Made by a program: the position numbers and the translations under genes. Below are positions 42,317 through 49,380 of a DNA stretch of 64,000 bases, piece by piece. Below the pieces are notes generated by a model. It did no database searches. It was not told the origin of the DNA and saw only the letters and a list, made by a program, of their open reading frames with translations. Location: positions 310,001-374,000 of the forward strand of contig NZ_JAMZEK010000004.1 in NCBI RefSeq assembly GCF_024158035.1, in the 5' to 3' direction. Each line of letters starts with the position of its first letter. The stretch's first letter is position 1. The DNA is from Dyella lutea. GTDB taxonomy: Bacteria; Pseudomonadota; Gammaproteobacteria; Xanthomonadales; Rhodanobacteraceae.

Positions 42317-42963
42317 TGGCGCGCCTGAACGCCAAGACCGTGCGGTTTGATACCGGAAGCGGTGGAACGATCGAGCTGACCCCGCAGGACATCGCCGGCG
42401 CCCTGGCGTTTGTCCCCGATGGGCTGGGCCGAGAGCTGCTATGCCGCACCTGGTGGCCGGACGGGGCAGCCTTGACCGAGCGCCAGCTGCGTGACCGCCT
42501 GCTGTCGATGATCCGGGAGGAATGGGCTCGGCGCGAGTCGGCGATGCTGGACGGCATGCTGGCCGTGGCCATGGGCGGATCCCGTGGGCGCGAAAAGTAC
42601 GCCACGGCGCATGCGAACCGCTGGCCGGCGATGATGCGGATCGAGTCAGGACTGCCGATGGCGGATGATCGCTACTTCCGCCTGCGCGACGCGGTGATCG
42701 ACGAAGCCTGCGGCCGTCATCTGTGCCCGGGCTGCTCTGGCCGCGGCAGCGTGATCGGCGGGGACGGGGTGCACCGGCACTGCACCACCTGCAACGGCGA
42801 CGCCAGCGCGAAGGTCAGCGAGCGTCAGCGGGCGGAAGCCTGTGGGATCAGCCAGGCCACCTTCAGGCAATGTGGGTGGGATCGGGTTTACACATGGGCT
42901 ATCGACCGGTGCGCGGCCGCCTACCAAGAGGCATACGACGCCATGCGCGAGGCCGTTCGATAG
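42298..42963 (+). CDS. Q-like late antiterminator
   Basis: 221 residues. A DnaJ-type zinc finger (CPGCSGRGSVIG ... HRHCTTCNG) and the following helix-turn-helix-like segment (ACGISQATFRQCGWDRVYTWAIDRCAAAYQEAYDAM) match the Q proteins of the phage 82 type. It is the last early gene, followed by a hairpin, a terminator and the late genes, which is the place of Q. Assignment rests on motif and position. Confidence 0.65.
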   Translation: MHVGKLMARLNAKTVRFDTGSGGTIELTPQDIAGALAFVPDGLGRELLCRTWWPDGAALTERQLRDRLLSMIREEWARRESAMLDGMLAVAMGGSRGREKYATAHANRWPAMMRIESGLPMADDRYFRLRDAVIDEACGRHLCPGCSGRGSVIGGDGVHRHCTTCNGDASAKVSERQRAEACGISQATFRQCGWDRVYTWAIDRCAAAYQEAYDAMREAVR

Positions 42964-42985
42964 TGAGTTGAGACAACCACTCACT
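42962..42985. promoter_or_regulatory. inverted repeat after the Q-like gene
   Basis: AGTGAGT and ACTCACT form a perfect 7-bp stem around a 10-base loop, right at the Q-like stop codon. With the terminator that follows it could be part of a late promoter-terminator region, but no clear -35/-10 pair was found. Confidence 0.4.
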
Positions 42986-43025
42986 TTCCATGCGATTTTG
43001 TCACCATCGCAGAACCCAACCCCAA

Positions 43026-43054
43026 AGCCTCGCCGTCGCCGGCGGGGCTTTTTC
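43026..43054 (+). terminator. terminator between the Q-like gene and late genes
   Basis: AGCCTCGCCG and CGGCGGGGCT pair over 10 positions (one G-T), loop of four, followed by a T-run. It is placed like lambda tR', the terminator overcome by Q. Confidence 0.75.
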
Positions 43055-43070
43055 GTTTTCGGAGAACGCC

Positions 43071-43331
43071 ATGCACTACCGCAACGGCCGCGAGGCCAAG
43101 AACGGCGACAAGATCGTTTCCCTGGCTGGCTATGGCAGTGGCCCGGTGAATATCAATGCGATCGGCATCCTGTTCGATGCCACGCCGGGAAGCGATTATT
43201 GCAACGGAAGCATCGCTTCGATCATCGGCGGCCCGGTGGTTGGCGCTTGCCTGTGCGACTGCCTCCATGTCGATGACTTGGCCGCGCTGCTGGTCGAGAA
43301 GGGCCTGCATCAGCGGCCGGAAGGCAAGTAA
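43071..43331 (+). CDS. hypothetical phage protein
   Basis: 86 residues from ATG 43071 with GGAGAA upstream; a longer frame upstream runs through the terminator. Starts HYRNGREAKNGDKIVSLAGYGSG, contains DYCNGSIASIIGGPVVGACLCDCLHVDDLAALL. Small beta-rich domain; similar proteins are frequent in phage late regions, role unknown. Confidence 0.7.
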   Translation: MHYRNGREAKNGDKIVSLAGYGSGPVNINAIGILFDATPGSDYCNGSIASIIGGPVVGACLCDCLHVDDLAALLVEKGLHQRPEGK

Positions 43332-43338
43332 CCGTTTC

Positions 43339-43413
43339 AGCGGGCTAGATCAGTGGCAGATCGCTGGGCTCATAACCCGGAGGTCGCTGGTTCGAGTCCA
43401 GCGCCCGCTACCA
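43339..43413 (+). tRNA. phage tRNA with CAT anticodon, initiator-like
   Basis: 75 bases with encoded CCA and anticodon CAT at 43371-43373. All stems pair: acceptor AGCGGGC/GCCCGCT, D stem GATC/GATC, anticodon stem CTGGG/CCCGG, T stem GCTGG/CCAGC. It has three GC pairs in the anticodon stem and A11:T24, as initiators do, but A1:T72 is paired. The D loop is short (7 bases). It lies 7 bases after the preceding gene and before the structural genes. Confidence 0.9.
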
Positions 43414-43609
43414 CTTTGCCGTACCGCTTCACCGGGACAACGCCCACAAAGGCCCTTGTGGCGGCGATGGGCTGCGGCAAACCAGACCCAGCCACTGCGC
43501 ACTGACCCCGCCAGAGAGGCGCCGTCGCGCTGCGGATTTACCCGGATCCGGTTGATACACCCGTCCGCTCGCTGGCTGGGCTGGACCCTATTTTCGCGAG
43601 GATTGAACC

Positions 43610-44197
43610 ATGGCCTTCCAAGATTCCGTCGCAGTGCAGAACGCGATGCTCAACGCGTTCGCCAGCACCGTCGGGGCAAGCCCGAAGCTTGACCTGTGGA
43701 ACGATGGCGGTTCTGGTCGGCCGGCGAATGACGCAGCCGCAGCCACTGGCACCAAGATTGCCGAGGGCACGCTGCCGGCCACGCCGTTCACCACCTCGAC
43801 CGCGAACGCCATCGCCAACAATGGCACCTGGACGGTGACCGGTCTGCCGGCGGCTGGCACCGGAACGAACGCCACCTACTACCGCCTGATGGACAGCGCC
43901 GGTACGACCTGCCATCAGCAGGGCGCGGTGCATCCGCTGGGTTCGAACTGGGCTGCGTCCACGGCCTATGCCCTGAACGCCATCGCCTACGCCAACGACA
44001 ACGTCTACAAGTGCACGACCGCAGGCACGTCGGCATCGTCTGGCGCCGGCCCGAGTGGCACCGGCACCGGTATCACGGATGGCACCGCAGTCTGGGCCTA
44101 CGTGTCGGACATCGGCATTGGCCTGAGCAACATCAGCGTCACCAATGGCGAGAGCATCAGCCCGGTCACGTATTCCCGTTCCCGCGGCAACTCGTAA
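43610..44197 (+). CDS. phage structural/fibre-like protein
   Basis: 195 residues, Thr/Ser/Ala/Gly-rich. The C-terminal part (ASTAYALNAIAYANDNVYKCTTAGTSAS, then GITDGTAVWAYVS) is a carbohydrate-binding-like module that recurs in phage tail and fibre proteins. A 196-base stretch upstream holds no gene. Probably part of the virion surface; not certain. Confidence 0.65.
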   Translation: MAFQDSVAVQNAMLNAFASTVGASPKLDLWNDGGSGRPANDAAAATGTKIAEGTLPATPFTTSTANAIANNGTWTVTGLPAAGTGTNATYYRLMDSAGTTCHQQGAVHPLGSNWAASTAYALNAIAYANDNVYKCTTAGTSASSGAGPSGTGTGITDGTAVWAYVSDIGIGLSNISVTNGESISPVTYSRSRGNS

Positions 44198-44208
44198 GGC
44201 GCTAGACC

Positions 44209-45684
44209 GTGGCTATCGCAGTCGGCGCGTCGGCGTCGTGCAATGGCCCTGGCGTCACTACCAGCGCGGTCACCACGGCCGCGACGGGCTCAAGCTTCGC
44301 GGTCGTCACCGGCGAGTACCGGGCGGCTGGATTCAGCGGCGTCGCCGATATCACGGCGCCGAGCGACAGCAAGGGCAACACCTACACCAAGGTCTCCCAG
44401 GTCGTCTCGGGGAGCTACCGGCTGACGGTCTGGGTCGCCACGAACGGCACCGGCGGCGCTAGCCACACCTGGACGAACCACGACACCAAGAGCTACGGCA
44501 CGCTGACGGCGGCCGAGATCACGGGCGCGGCGACCAGCTCCATCACGGATGGCAGCAACACCGGATCGGGCAGTGGCACCGGGCCATGGTCTACCGCCAG
44601 CTTCACGACGGCGAACGCGAACGACCTGCTGCTCGGCTTCTGCGTCTACGACTACGCGAGTTCGAATAGCGGCATTACGGCGGTCGCCAGCGGTTACACG
44701 CTGAAACACGACACGCCGACGTCGGATGACATCTGCTCGGCGATCAGCAGCAAGGTCGTCAGCGCCACCGGGGCGCAGACCACCAGTTTCACGTCGAGCA
44801 CGGCCAGTATTGGCCTCGTCTCGCTGGTGGCGTTCAAGCAGGCAGCGGCAACGGGAGCCACCGGATCCGCGGCGCTCACGGACAGCGCCGACACGCTGGC
44901 TTCATCGGGCACCGTTTCGGTTTCCGGGTCTGCCGGACTGACCGACTCGTCCGACGTCTTGATCGCAGCTGGATCAGTCGCGGTGACGGGTTCGGCCGCG
45001 CTGGGTGATAGCGCAGATGCCCTGGTTTCGTCTGGAAACGTCGCAGTCACAGCCGCCGCCAGCCTCACGGATGCGGGCGACACGCTCGCTGGCGCGAGCA
45101 CAGTATCGATCACCGGCGCGGGGGCGCTGACGGACGCGCTGGACAGTCTCACCGCTGCCGGTGCGGTCGCCGTCTCGGGCGCCGTTGCGCTGGTCGACGG
45201 CTCGGACGACTTGACGGCATCCGGCTCGGTCAGCGTGATGGGTTCGGCCAGCCTGCAGGACAGTGGAGATTCGCTGACCGCTTCGGCGGGTGGTGGAAAC
45301 TTCGCCGCGGCTGCTCTGACCGATAGCTCGGACAGCCTGGCGGCTGCGGGCGCGGTGATCATCGCCGCTGCGATGGCCGTCACGGATTCGCCCGATTCGC
45401 TGTCTGCGTCCGGCCTGGTGGCGATCACCGGGCAGGCGGTCCTGACCGATGCCGGCGACACGCTCGCAGCCGCGGGTGGAACGCCATCGGCAACGATCAC
45501 CGGCAGTGCGGTGTTGGTTGATGCGGCAGATTCACTGGTTGCCTCCGGCATTCTCAGCACCACTGGGCCGAGCGTCATCGTGAGCGCCGAGTTCCCGGCG
45601 GAATTGCGGGCCGTGGATTTTGCGGGCGAGGTTCGCTCCCTGCAGTTTCTGCCTGAGGTGCGAACCGTGGAGTTCGAAGCATGA
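44209..45684 (+). CDS. repetitive fibre-like protein with eleven 21-residue repeats
   Basis: 491 residues from GTG 44209. Residues 1-205 form a Thr/Ser-rich domain. Residues about 213-455 are eleven tandem repeats of consensus LTDSxDSLxAxGxVxVxG, typically 21 residues with slightly longer copies at the tenth position. The final 36 residues have three repeats of a shorter motif (ELRAVDFAGEVRSLQFLPEVRTVEF). Such repeats suggest an elongated beta-solenoid or stalk, as in fibres. Function inferred. Confidence 0.7.
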   Translation: MAIAVGASASCNGPGVTTSAVTTAATGSSFAVVTGEYRAAGFSGVADITAPSDSKGNTYTKVSQVVSGSYRLTVWVATNGTGGASHTWTNHDTKSYGTLTAAEITGAATSSITDGSNTGSGSGTGPWSTASFTTANANDLLLGFCVYDYASSNSGITAVASGYTLKHDTPTSDDICSAISSKVVSATGAQTTSFTSSTASIGLVSLVAFKQAAATGATGSAALTDSADTLASSGTVSVSGSAGLTDSSDVLIAAGSVAVTGSAALGDSADALVSSGNVAVTAAASLTDAGDTLAGASTVSITGAGALTDALDSLTAAGAVAVSGAVALVDGSDDLTASGSVSVMGSASLQDSGDSLTASAGGGNFAAAALTDSSDSLAAAGAVIIAAAMAVTDSPDSLSASGLVAITGQAVLTDAGDTLAAAGGTPSATITGSAVLVDAADSLVASGILSTTGPSVIVSAEFPAELRAVDFAGEVRSLQFLPEVRTVEFEA

Positions 45685-46001
45685 TCACGTCGCCGCCTTA
45701 TCCGCCCACCTTCGGGCCGAAGAATCCGGCGGATGTCGGGCTCATCCTCGAAGTCGATTGCACGAAGCTGCTGGCCACGCTGGCGGAGCCCAACGCGAAG
45801 ATCGCCACGGTGCAAGGCGTTTCCGCATCGCCCAGCGACGTGCAGCTCGGCACTCCCTCCCCGACTTCGGATGCCCTCAAGATCCGGGTGCCGAGTACGG
45901 GAGGGACGCTTGGTCAGGTCTATCTGCTTGCGTTCACATTCACGACCACAGGCGGCCAGACGCTCACGCGCTCCGCTTATCTGCCAGTTCGCACGATCTG
46001 A
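45681..46001 (+). CDS. hypothetical virion-associated protein
   Basis: 106 residues, ATG overlaps the previous stop (ATGA). Beta-rich (VDCTKLLATLAEPNAKIATVQGVSASPSDVQLG; LLAFTFTTTGGQTLTRSAYLPV). It resembles small Ig-like adaptor proteins next to fibres. Uncertain. Confidence 0.6.
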   Translation: MITSPPYPPTFGPKNPADVGLILEVDCTKLLATLAEPNAKIATVQGVSASPSDVQLGTPSPTSDALKIRVPSTGGTLGQVYLLAFTFTTTGGQTLTRSAYLPVRTI

Positions 46002-46050
46002 CATTCAACAACCACCCCGCTGCGCGCGGGATACAGCACGCGGAGGCGAG

Positions 46051-46239
46051 ATGGACCACAACACCGGAACCGAGATTGTGAAGGCTACGCCCGCCGCGGC
46101 AGCCCTCACGGCAAAGGTGCTTGGGATCCATCTTCCCGACGTGGTGCAGCTTCTCACAGCGATCTATCTGTTCTGCCTGTGCGTGCAGTTCGGATATCGG
46201 TTCGTGAAGTGGGTGCGCAACCGTAGGGCCGTCCCATGA
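46051..46239 (+). CDS. putative holin
   Basis: 62 residues from ATG 46051 with CGGAGG upstream. One membrane segment (DVVQLLTAIYLFCLCVQFGYRFVKWV) and a basic C-terminus (RNRRAVP). Immediately before the endolysin gene and overlapping it, as a holin should be. Confidence 0.7.
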   Translation: MDHNTGTEIVKATPAAAALTAKVLGIHLPDVVQLLTAIYLFCLCVQFGYRFVKWVRNRRAVP

Positions 46240-46721
46240 GCCGAATCACGCCTGAGCAAGCGGGCGGACAGAATGTCTGCGCCTTCCTGGACATGCTGGC
46301 GTGGTCAGAGATCGGACCGGATCTCTTGGCACATAGCGATGACGGCTATGACGTGCTGGTCGGGTCGACGGGTCGAGATCCGCTTCTGTTCGACAGCTAC
46401 GCGACGCATCCGAACATCTACAACCGCCGCTTCAAATCGACCGCGGCGGGCCGGTATCAGCTGCTAGGTCGGTACTGGGAGTCCTACAAGGCCCAGCTTC
46501 GGCTGCCGGATTTCGGCCCAGTGAGCCAGGACCGCATCGCCATCCAGCAGATCCGCGAGCAGCACGCGCTGCCCGACGTGATTGCTGGGCGCCTGGTTGA
46601 TGCCATCGGCAATGTATCGAACATCTGGGCGAGCCTGCCGGGCGCTGGCTATGGCCAGCACGAGCAACACATCAATGATCTGCGCCAGGCCTTCCTGGCT
46701 GCGGGAGGAACGCTCGCATGA
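46236..46721 (+). CDS. lambda R-type endolysin (lytic transglycosylase)
   Basis: 161 residues. Close in plan to lambda R: AFLDMLAWSEIG with catalytic Glu25, YDVLVG, FKSTAAGRYQLLGRYWESYKAQLRLPDF, QDRIAIQQIREQHALP, and NIWASLPGAGYGQHEQ. It cleaves peptidoglycan at the end of the lytic cycle. There is no signal sequence, so holin is needed for release. Confidence 0.95.
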   Translation: MSRITPEQAGGQNVCAFLDMLAWSEIGPDLLAHSDDGYDVLVGSTGRDPLLFDSYATHPNIYNRRFKSTAAGRYQLLGRYWESYKAQLRLPDFGPVSQDRIAIQQIREQHALPDVIAGRLVDAIGNVSNIWASLPGAGYGQHEQHINDLRQAFLAAGGTLA

Positions 46722-46972
46722 CCCTGCAAACCGATATCGCCGCAGTCAAGCGCTGGTGGCGCAGCCGCACGATCTGGCTGGGCGCTCACCTGATGGCTGC
46801 CGCGCCGGTGCTCGAGTACGTGCGCGACCACTCGCAGATGCTGCACCACTACATCGGGGAGGCGGACAGCGCCGTTTCGTTCGCGCTCGGTGCGCTGATC
46901 GTCTACCTGCGCAACAAGACGACCACGCCGATCGGCAAGCGGTCTGATCCAACTAACCAAGCGGGAGCCTGA
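46718..46972 (+). CDS. second small membrane protein, holin-like
   Basis: 84 residues, overlaps the endolysin stop. Two hydrophobic stretches (IWLGAHLMAAAPVLEYV; AVSFALGALIVYL). Likely a holin or antiholin of the lysis cassette. Confidence 0.65.
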   Translation: MTLQTDIAAVKRWWRSRTIWLGAHLMAAAPVLEYVRDHSQMLHHYIGEADSAVSFALGALIVYLRNKTTTPIGKRSDPTNQAGA

Positions 46973-46973
46973 C

Positions 46974-47078
46974 ATGAACACCTTCGACTGGATCGTGCTC
47001 GGTGTTGTGGTAGTCATCGCGCTGGGGTATGGCGTGCTCTGGCTTCTGGCCAAGGGCATGAGCGACAAGGTCGACTGA
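46974..47078 (+). CDS. 34-residue membrane protein
   Basis: ATG 46974 to stop 47078. One membrane segment (WIVLGVVVVIALGYGVLWLLAKG). Too short for most gene finders. Position within the lysis cassette suggests a pinholin or antiholin; this is not proven. Confidence 0.55.
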   Translation: MNTFDWIVLGVVVVIALGYGVLWLLAKGMSDKVD

Positions 47079-47080
47079 CC

Positions 47081-47434
47081 ATGCCACGGGCAAAATCTGC
47101 CAGTCCAGGCAGGTTGCAGATCGACTGTCCTGGGTGCAACGAGGTCCATGTGGTCAACATCGCGGGCGGCCATCCGGCCTGGTCGTTCAACGGCAATTTT
47201 GAGCGGCCAACGCTGTCCCCGTCGTTGCTCGTGCGCACTGGCCACTACTGCAATACCCCTCCCGTTCCTGGCAATTGCGCATGCGACTTCCAGCAGAGGT
47301 TTCCTGACGAGGAGCCGTGGGACTGGCCGTGCAGCATCTGCCACAGCTTCATTCGTGATGGACGTATCGAGTTCTTGGCTGACTGCACTCATGTTCTCGC
47401 TGGCCAAACGGTCGACCTCCCGGAGATCGAGTGA
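47081..47434 (+). CDS. DUF6527-type phage protein
   Basis: 117 residues. Conserved Cys/His set: IDCPGCNEVHVV, WSFNGNFERPTLSPSLL, CSICHSFIRDGRIEFLADCTHVLAGQTVDL. The family is frequent in lysis regions of temperate phages and probably binds metal; its role is unknown. Confidence 0.75.
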   Translation: MPRAKSASPGRLQIDCPGCNEVHVVNIAGGHPAWSFNGNFERPTLSPSLLVRTGHYCNTPPVPGNCACDFQQRFPDEEPWDWPCSICHSFIRDGRIEFLADCTHVLAGQTVDLPEIE

Positions 47435-47964
47435 TGTTCGGCTCTCTGCAGCTTAAGCTGATCGTCGCGCTGGTGCTGGCACTTGGCCTGTCCGGTGCCG
47501 GCTTCTGGCTGCATCACTCCGGCGTTGTGTCAGGCCGCGCAGAGGTTCAAGCACGATGGGACGAGGCGAAGGACCAGCAGGCGGCCGTGGTGGCCAAGGC
47601 CGACGCCTCAAATGCCGAGCAGACGCTCACCTGGACCAAGCAGTTCGCCGCAGCCGCATCCGTCTATGAAGGGGTGAACCATGAAAAGCCGCCGTCTGTT
47701 GCTGATTCCGTTGCTGCTGGCGTTGCCCGCGGCGATCTCCGGCTGCGCGACGAACCCGCCGCAGGCTGTCCCGGTTCCGTGCCCGCAGCTACCGCCCGTT
47801 CCCGCGCCGCTGATGCAGCCGCCGCTGCCGCCGCTACACAGCGCCTCGCAGATTCGGTCGCTGCTGTTCGAGTCGGCGACGCCTGCGACATCCGGGACCG
47901 ACAGCAAAGCGCACAGATAGTCGGCCTGCAGGAAATCCTGCGCGCCGAGCGTGCTGGCCCGTGA
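47434..47964 (+). CDS. Rz: inner-membrane spanin Rz
   Basis: 176 residues from ATG 47434. N-terminal membrane anchor (LKLIVALVLALGLSGAGFWL), then a helical periplasmic part (ARWDEAKDQQAAVVAKADASNAEQTLTWTK) and a C-terminal helix (AADAAAAAAATQRLADSVAAVRVGDACDIRDRQQ). The outer-membrane partner Rz1 is encoded inside it in another frame. Together they fuse the inner and outer membranes in the last lysis step. Confidence 0.82.
   Translation: MFGSLQLKLIVALVLALGLSGAGFWLHHSGVVSGRAEVQARWDEAKDQQAAVVAKADASNAEQTLTWTKQFAAAASVYEGVNHEKPPSVADSVAAGVARGDLRLRDEPAAGCPGSVPAATARSRAADAAAAAAATQRLADSVAAVRVGDACDIRDRQQSAQIVGLQEILRAERAGP
47681..47920 (+). CDS. Rz1: outer-membrane spanin Rz1 (nested in Rz)
   Basis: 79 residues in the +1 frame within Rz. 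Signal peptide RRLLLIPLLLALPAAISGC with a lipobox and Cys22, then a short Pro-rich domain (PVPCPQLPPVPAPLMQPPLPPL). Fully embedded Rz1 genes are typical of lambda-like spanins. Confidence 0.85.
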   Translation: MKSRRLLLIPLLLALPAAISGCATNPPQAVPVPCPQLPPVPAPLMQPPLPPLHSASQIRSLLFESATPATSGTDSKAHR

Positions 47965-48587
47965 ACGGCATCGAGCTTTCCGTTCGCACGAACGTGAAGG
48001 ACATCAGCAAGAAGCTGTCCAACCTGGCCAACAAACAGCTCGACTTCGCGACTGCGCAAGCGCTCACGACGCTCGCGAAGCAGGTGCAGCAGGGCGAGAA
48101 GGACAACATCCGAAAGACGTTCAAGCACCCGAAGCCTTTCACGGTGAACGCTGTGGGAGTGCGAGGTGCGACCAAGCGGACCCTGACCGCGACAGTGTTC
48201 GTGCGTCCAATTGCTGCCAAATACCTCAAGCCCTACGAGGAAGGCGGTCGGCACGTGCTGCCCGGCCGCGCGCTGTTGAACCCCAAGGACATCCGGTTAG
48301 ACCAATACGGTCAGCTGACGCGTGCGACGCTAAAGCGTCTCAAGGCGCGGCGCGACGTTTTCATCGGACCCATGCAGACGAAGCACGGAACGATCAACGG
48401 TGTGTGGCAGCGCGTGAAGGCATCGAAGGGTCAGCCGGGAAAGCTGAAGCTGCTGATCCGGTTCGGCGACGCGCTGCCCGTCACCAAGCGGCTGGGGTAC
48501 GCCCAGCGAGCACGGACGATCATCGACCGCGGCTTCAACCGGGCGTTCGGCGCGGCGATGGGCCGGGCCCTCGCCACGGCCCGGTGA
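47961..48587 (+). CDS. minor tail protein, gpZ-like
   Basis: 208 residues from GTG 47961, overlapping the Rz stop (GTGA). Starts GIELSVRTNVKDISKKLSNLANKQLDFATAQALTTLAKQV and ends RARTIIDRGFNRAFGAAMGRALA. The N-terminal helix, the basic KRTLTATVFVRPI strand pair and the helical end fit head-tail joining/tail-completion proteins such as lambda gpZ. Placement before the terminase is unusual. Confidence 0.55.
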   Translation: MNGIELSVRTNVKDISKKLSNLANKQLDFATAQALTTLAKQVQQGEKDNIRKTFKHPKPFTVNAVGVRGATKRTLTATVFVRPIAAKYLKPYEEGGRHVLPGRALLNPKDIRLDQYGQLTRATLKRLKARRDVFIGPMQTKHGTINGVWQRVKASKGQPGKLKLLIRFGDALPVTKRLGYAQRARTIIDRGFNRAFGAAMGRALATAR

Positions 48588-48723
48588 CCATCGAAGCTGA
48601 ACGAGATGTTAAGATAGCCGGTCGGTCACATACATGAACGGAATGTTAAGCGGGTCCTTCCTGGCCGATCGACGATCGTGGGCATTGCGCGCCGCATTGG
48701 GGCACCAGCTACGGGTGCTGAAA

Positions 48724-48983
48724 GGTGTTCGCACCCCTCTGAGGTGATCGTTCTATTCCATGAACAACGGCATTTCGATCCGCGAGTTCGCTCGGCGCGA
48801 AGGCGTGTCCGACACACTGGTGCGTCGTGCCGTAAAGCAAGGCAGGCTAACGCTTTTCGCGGACAAGACGATCGATCAGGGTCTGGTCGGTTCGGCTTGG
48901 CGCGAGGGAAATGTTGGTCGCGCTGCGGCGCCACCGGCAGGTGCGAACACCGGTGCGAACACCTGCGAACAGGTGCGAACACC
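48724..48983. repeat. GGTGCGAACACC repeats at the terminase small subunit gene
   Basis: Copies of the 12-mer GGTGCGAACACC at 48940-48951, 48952-48963 and 48972-48983, plus the reverse complement GGTGTTCGCACC at 48724-48735. A degenerate copy lies between the last two. One copy precedes the gene and three lie inside its 5' part. Lambda terminase binds repeated R sites next to nu1 in cosB; a similar packaging site is the likely role. The 172 bases upstream (48588-48759) hold no gene and may include cos. Confidence 0.55.
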
Positions 48984-49380
48984 CCCAGCCGATGCTGGCC
49001 TCTGTTCGCAGCCAGATGAAGAGGCGGCCGACGAAGGCCTGGAGGCCGAGGCGCAGAGGCTGCTGGAGACCGGCGCCGTCGGGCTGCTTCCCTACGAGGC
49101 GGCCCTCACCAAGAAGGAAAACTACCTCGCGCTCCTGCGTCAGCTCGAGTACTCGCAGAAGTCGAGATTCCTGATCGAGCTTGCGAAAGCGGAGAGGGCG
49201 CTGTTTGAGGGTGCGCGTGCGGCGCGGGATGCCTGGCTCAACTGGCCGGCGCGCGTCGGCCCCCTGATTGCCGCTGACCTCGGGCTGGAGGCCGACAAGG
49301 TGACCGAGGTCATAACCGAGCATGTCCACAAGCACATCGCCCAGCTCGGCGAGCCCGACGTCCACTTCACCGAGGAGTAA
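48760..49380 (+). CDS. terminase small subunit
   Basis: 206 residues. An N-terminal winged helix/MerR-like helix-turn-helix (ISIREFARREGVSDTLVRRAVKQGRLTLF) resembles Nu1. A middle linker coded by the GGTGCGAACACC repeats and a C-terminal helical part (GLLPYEAALTKKENYLALLRQLEYSQKSRFLIELAKAERALF) follow. It overlaps the large subunit by 59 bases. Confidence 0.85.
   Translation: MNNGISIREFARREGVSDTLVRRAVKQGRLTLFADKTIDQGLVGSAWREGNVGRAAAPPAGANTGANTCEQVRTPPADAGLCSQPDEEAADEGLEAEAQRLLETGAVGLLPYEAALTKKENYLALLRQLEYSQKSRFLIELAKAERALFEGARAARDAWLNWPARVGPLIAADLGLEADKVTEVITEHVHKHIAQLGEPDVHFTEE

Noticed and set aside
43339-43413. Second CAT tRNA as attR of the prophage
   Set aside because: Phage lysis, head and tail genes continue to the right without a break, and the tRNA differs from the host one outside the anticodon arm. 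It is a phage gene, not the right junction.
43414-43609. Gene or cos site between the phage tRNA and the first structural gene
   Set aside because: No coding frame of normal composition and no clear repeats; nothing supported.
48678-49019. 113-codon frame overlapping the terminase small subunit start
   Set aside because: It is Arg/Cys-rich and lies in another frame of the repeat-containing gene.
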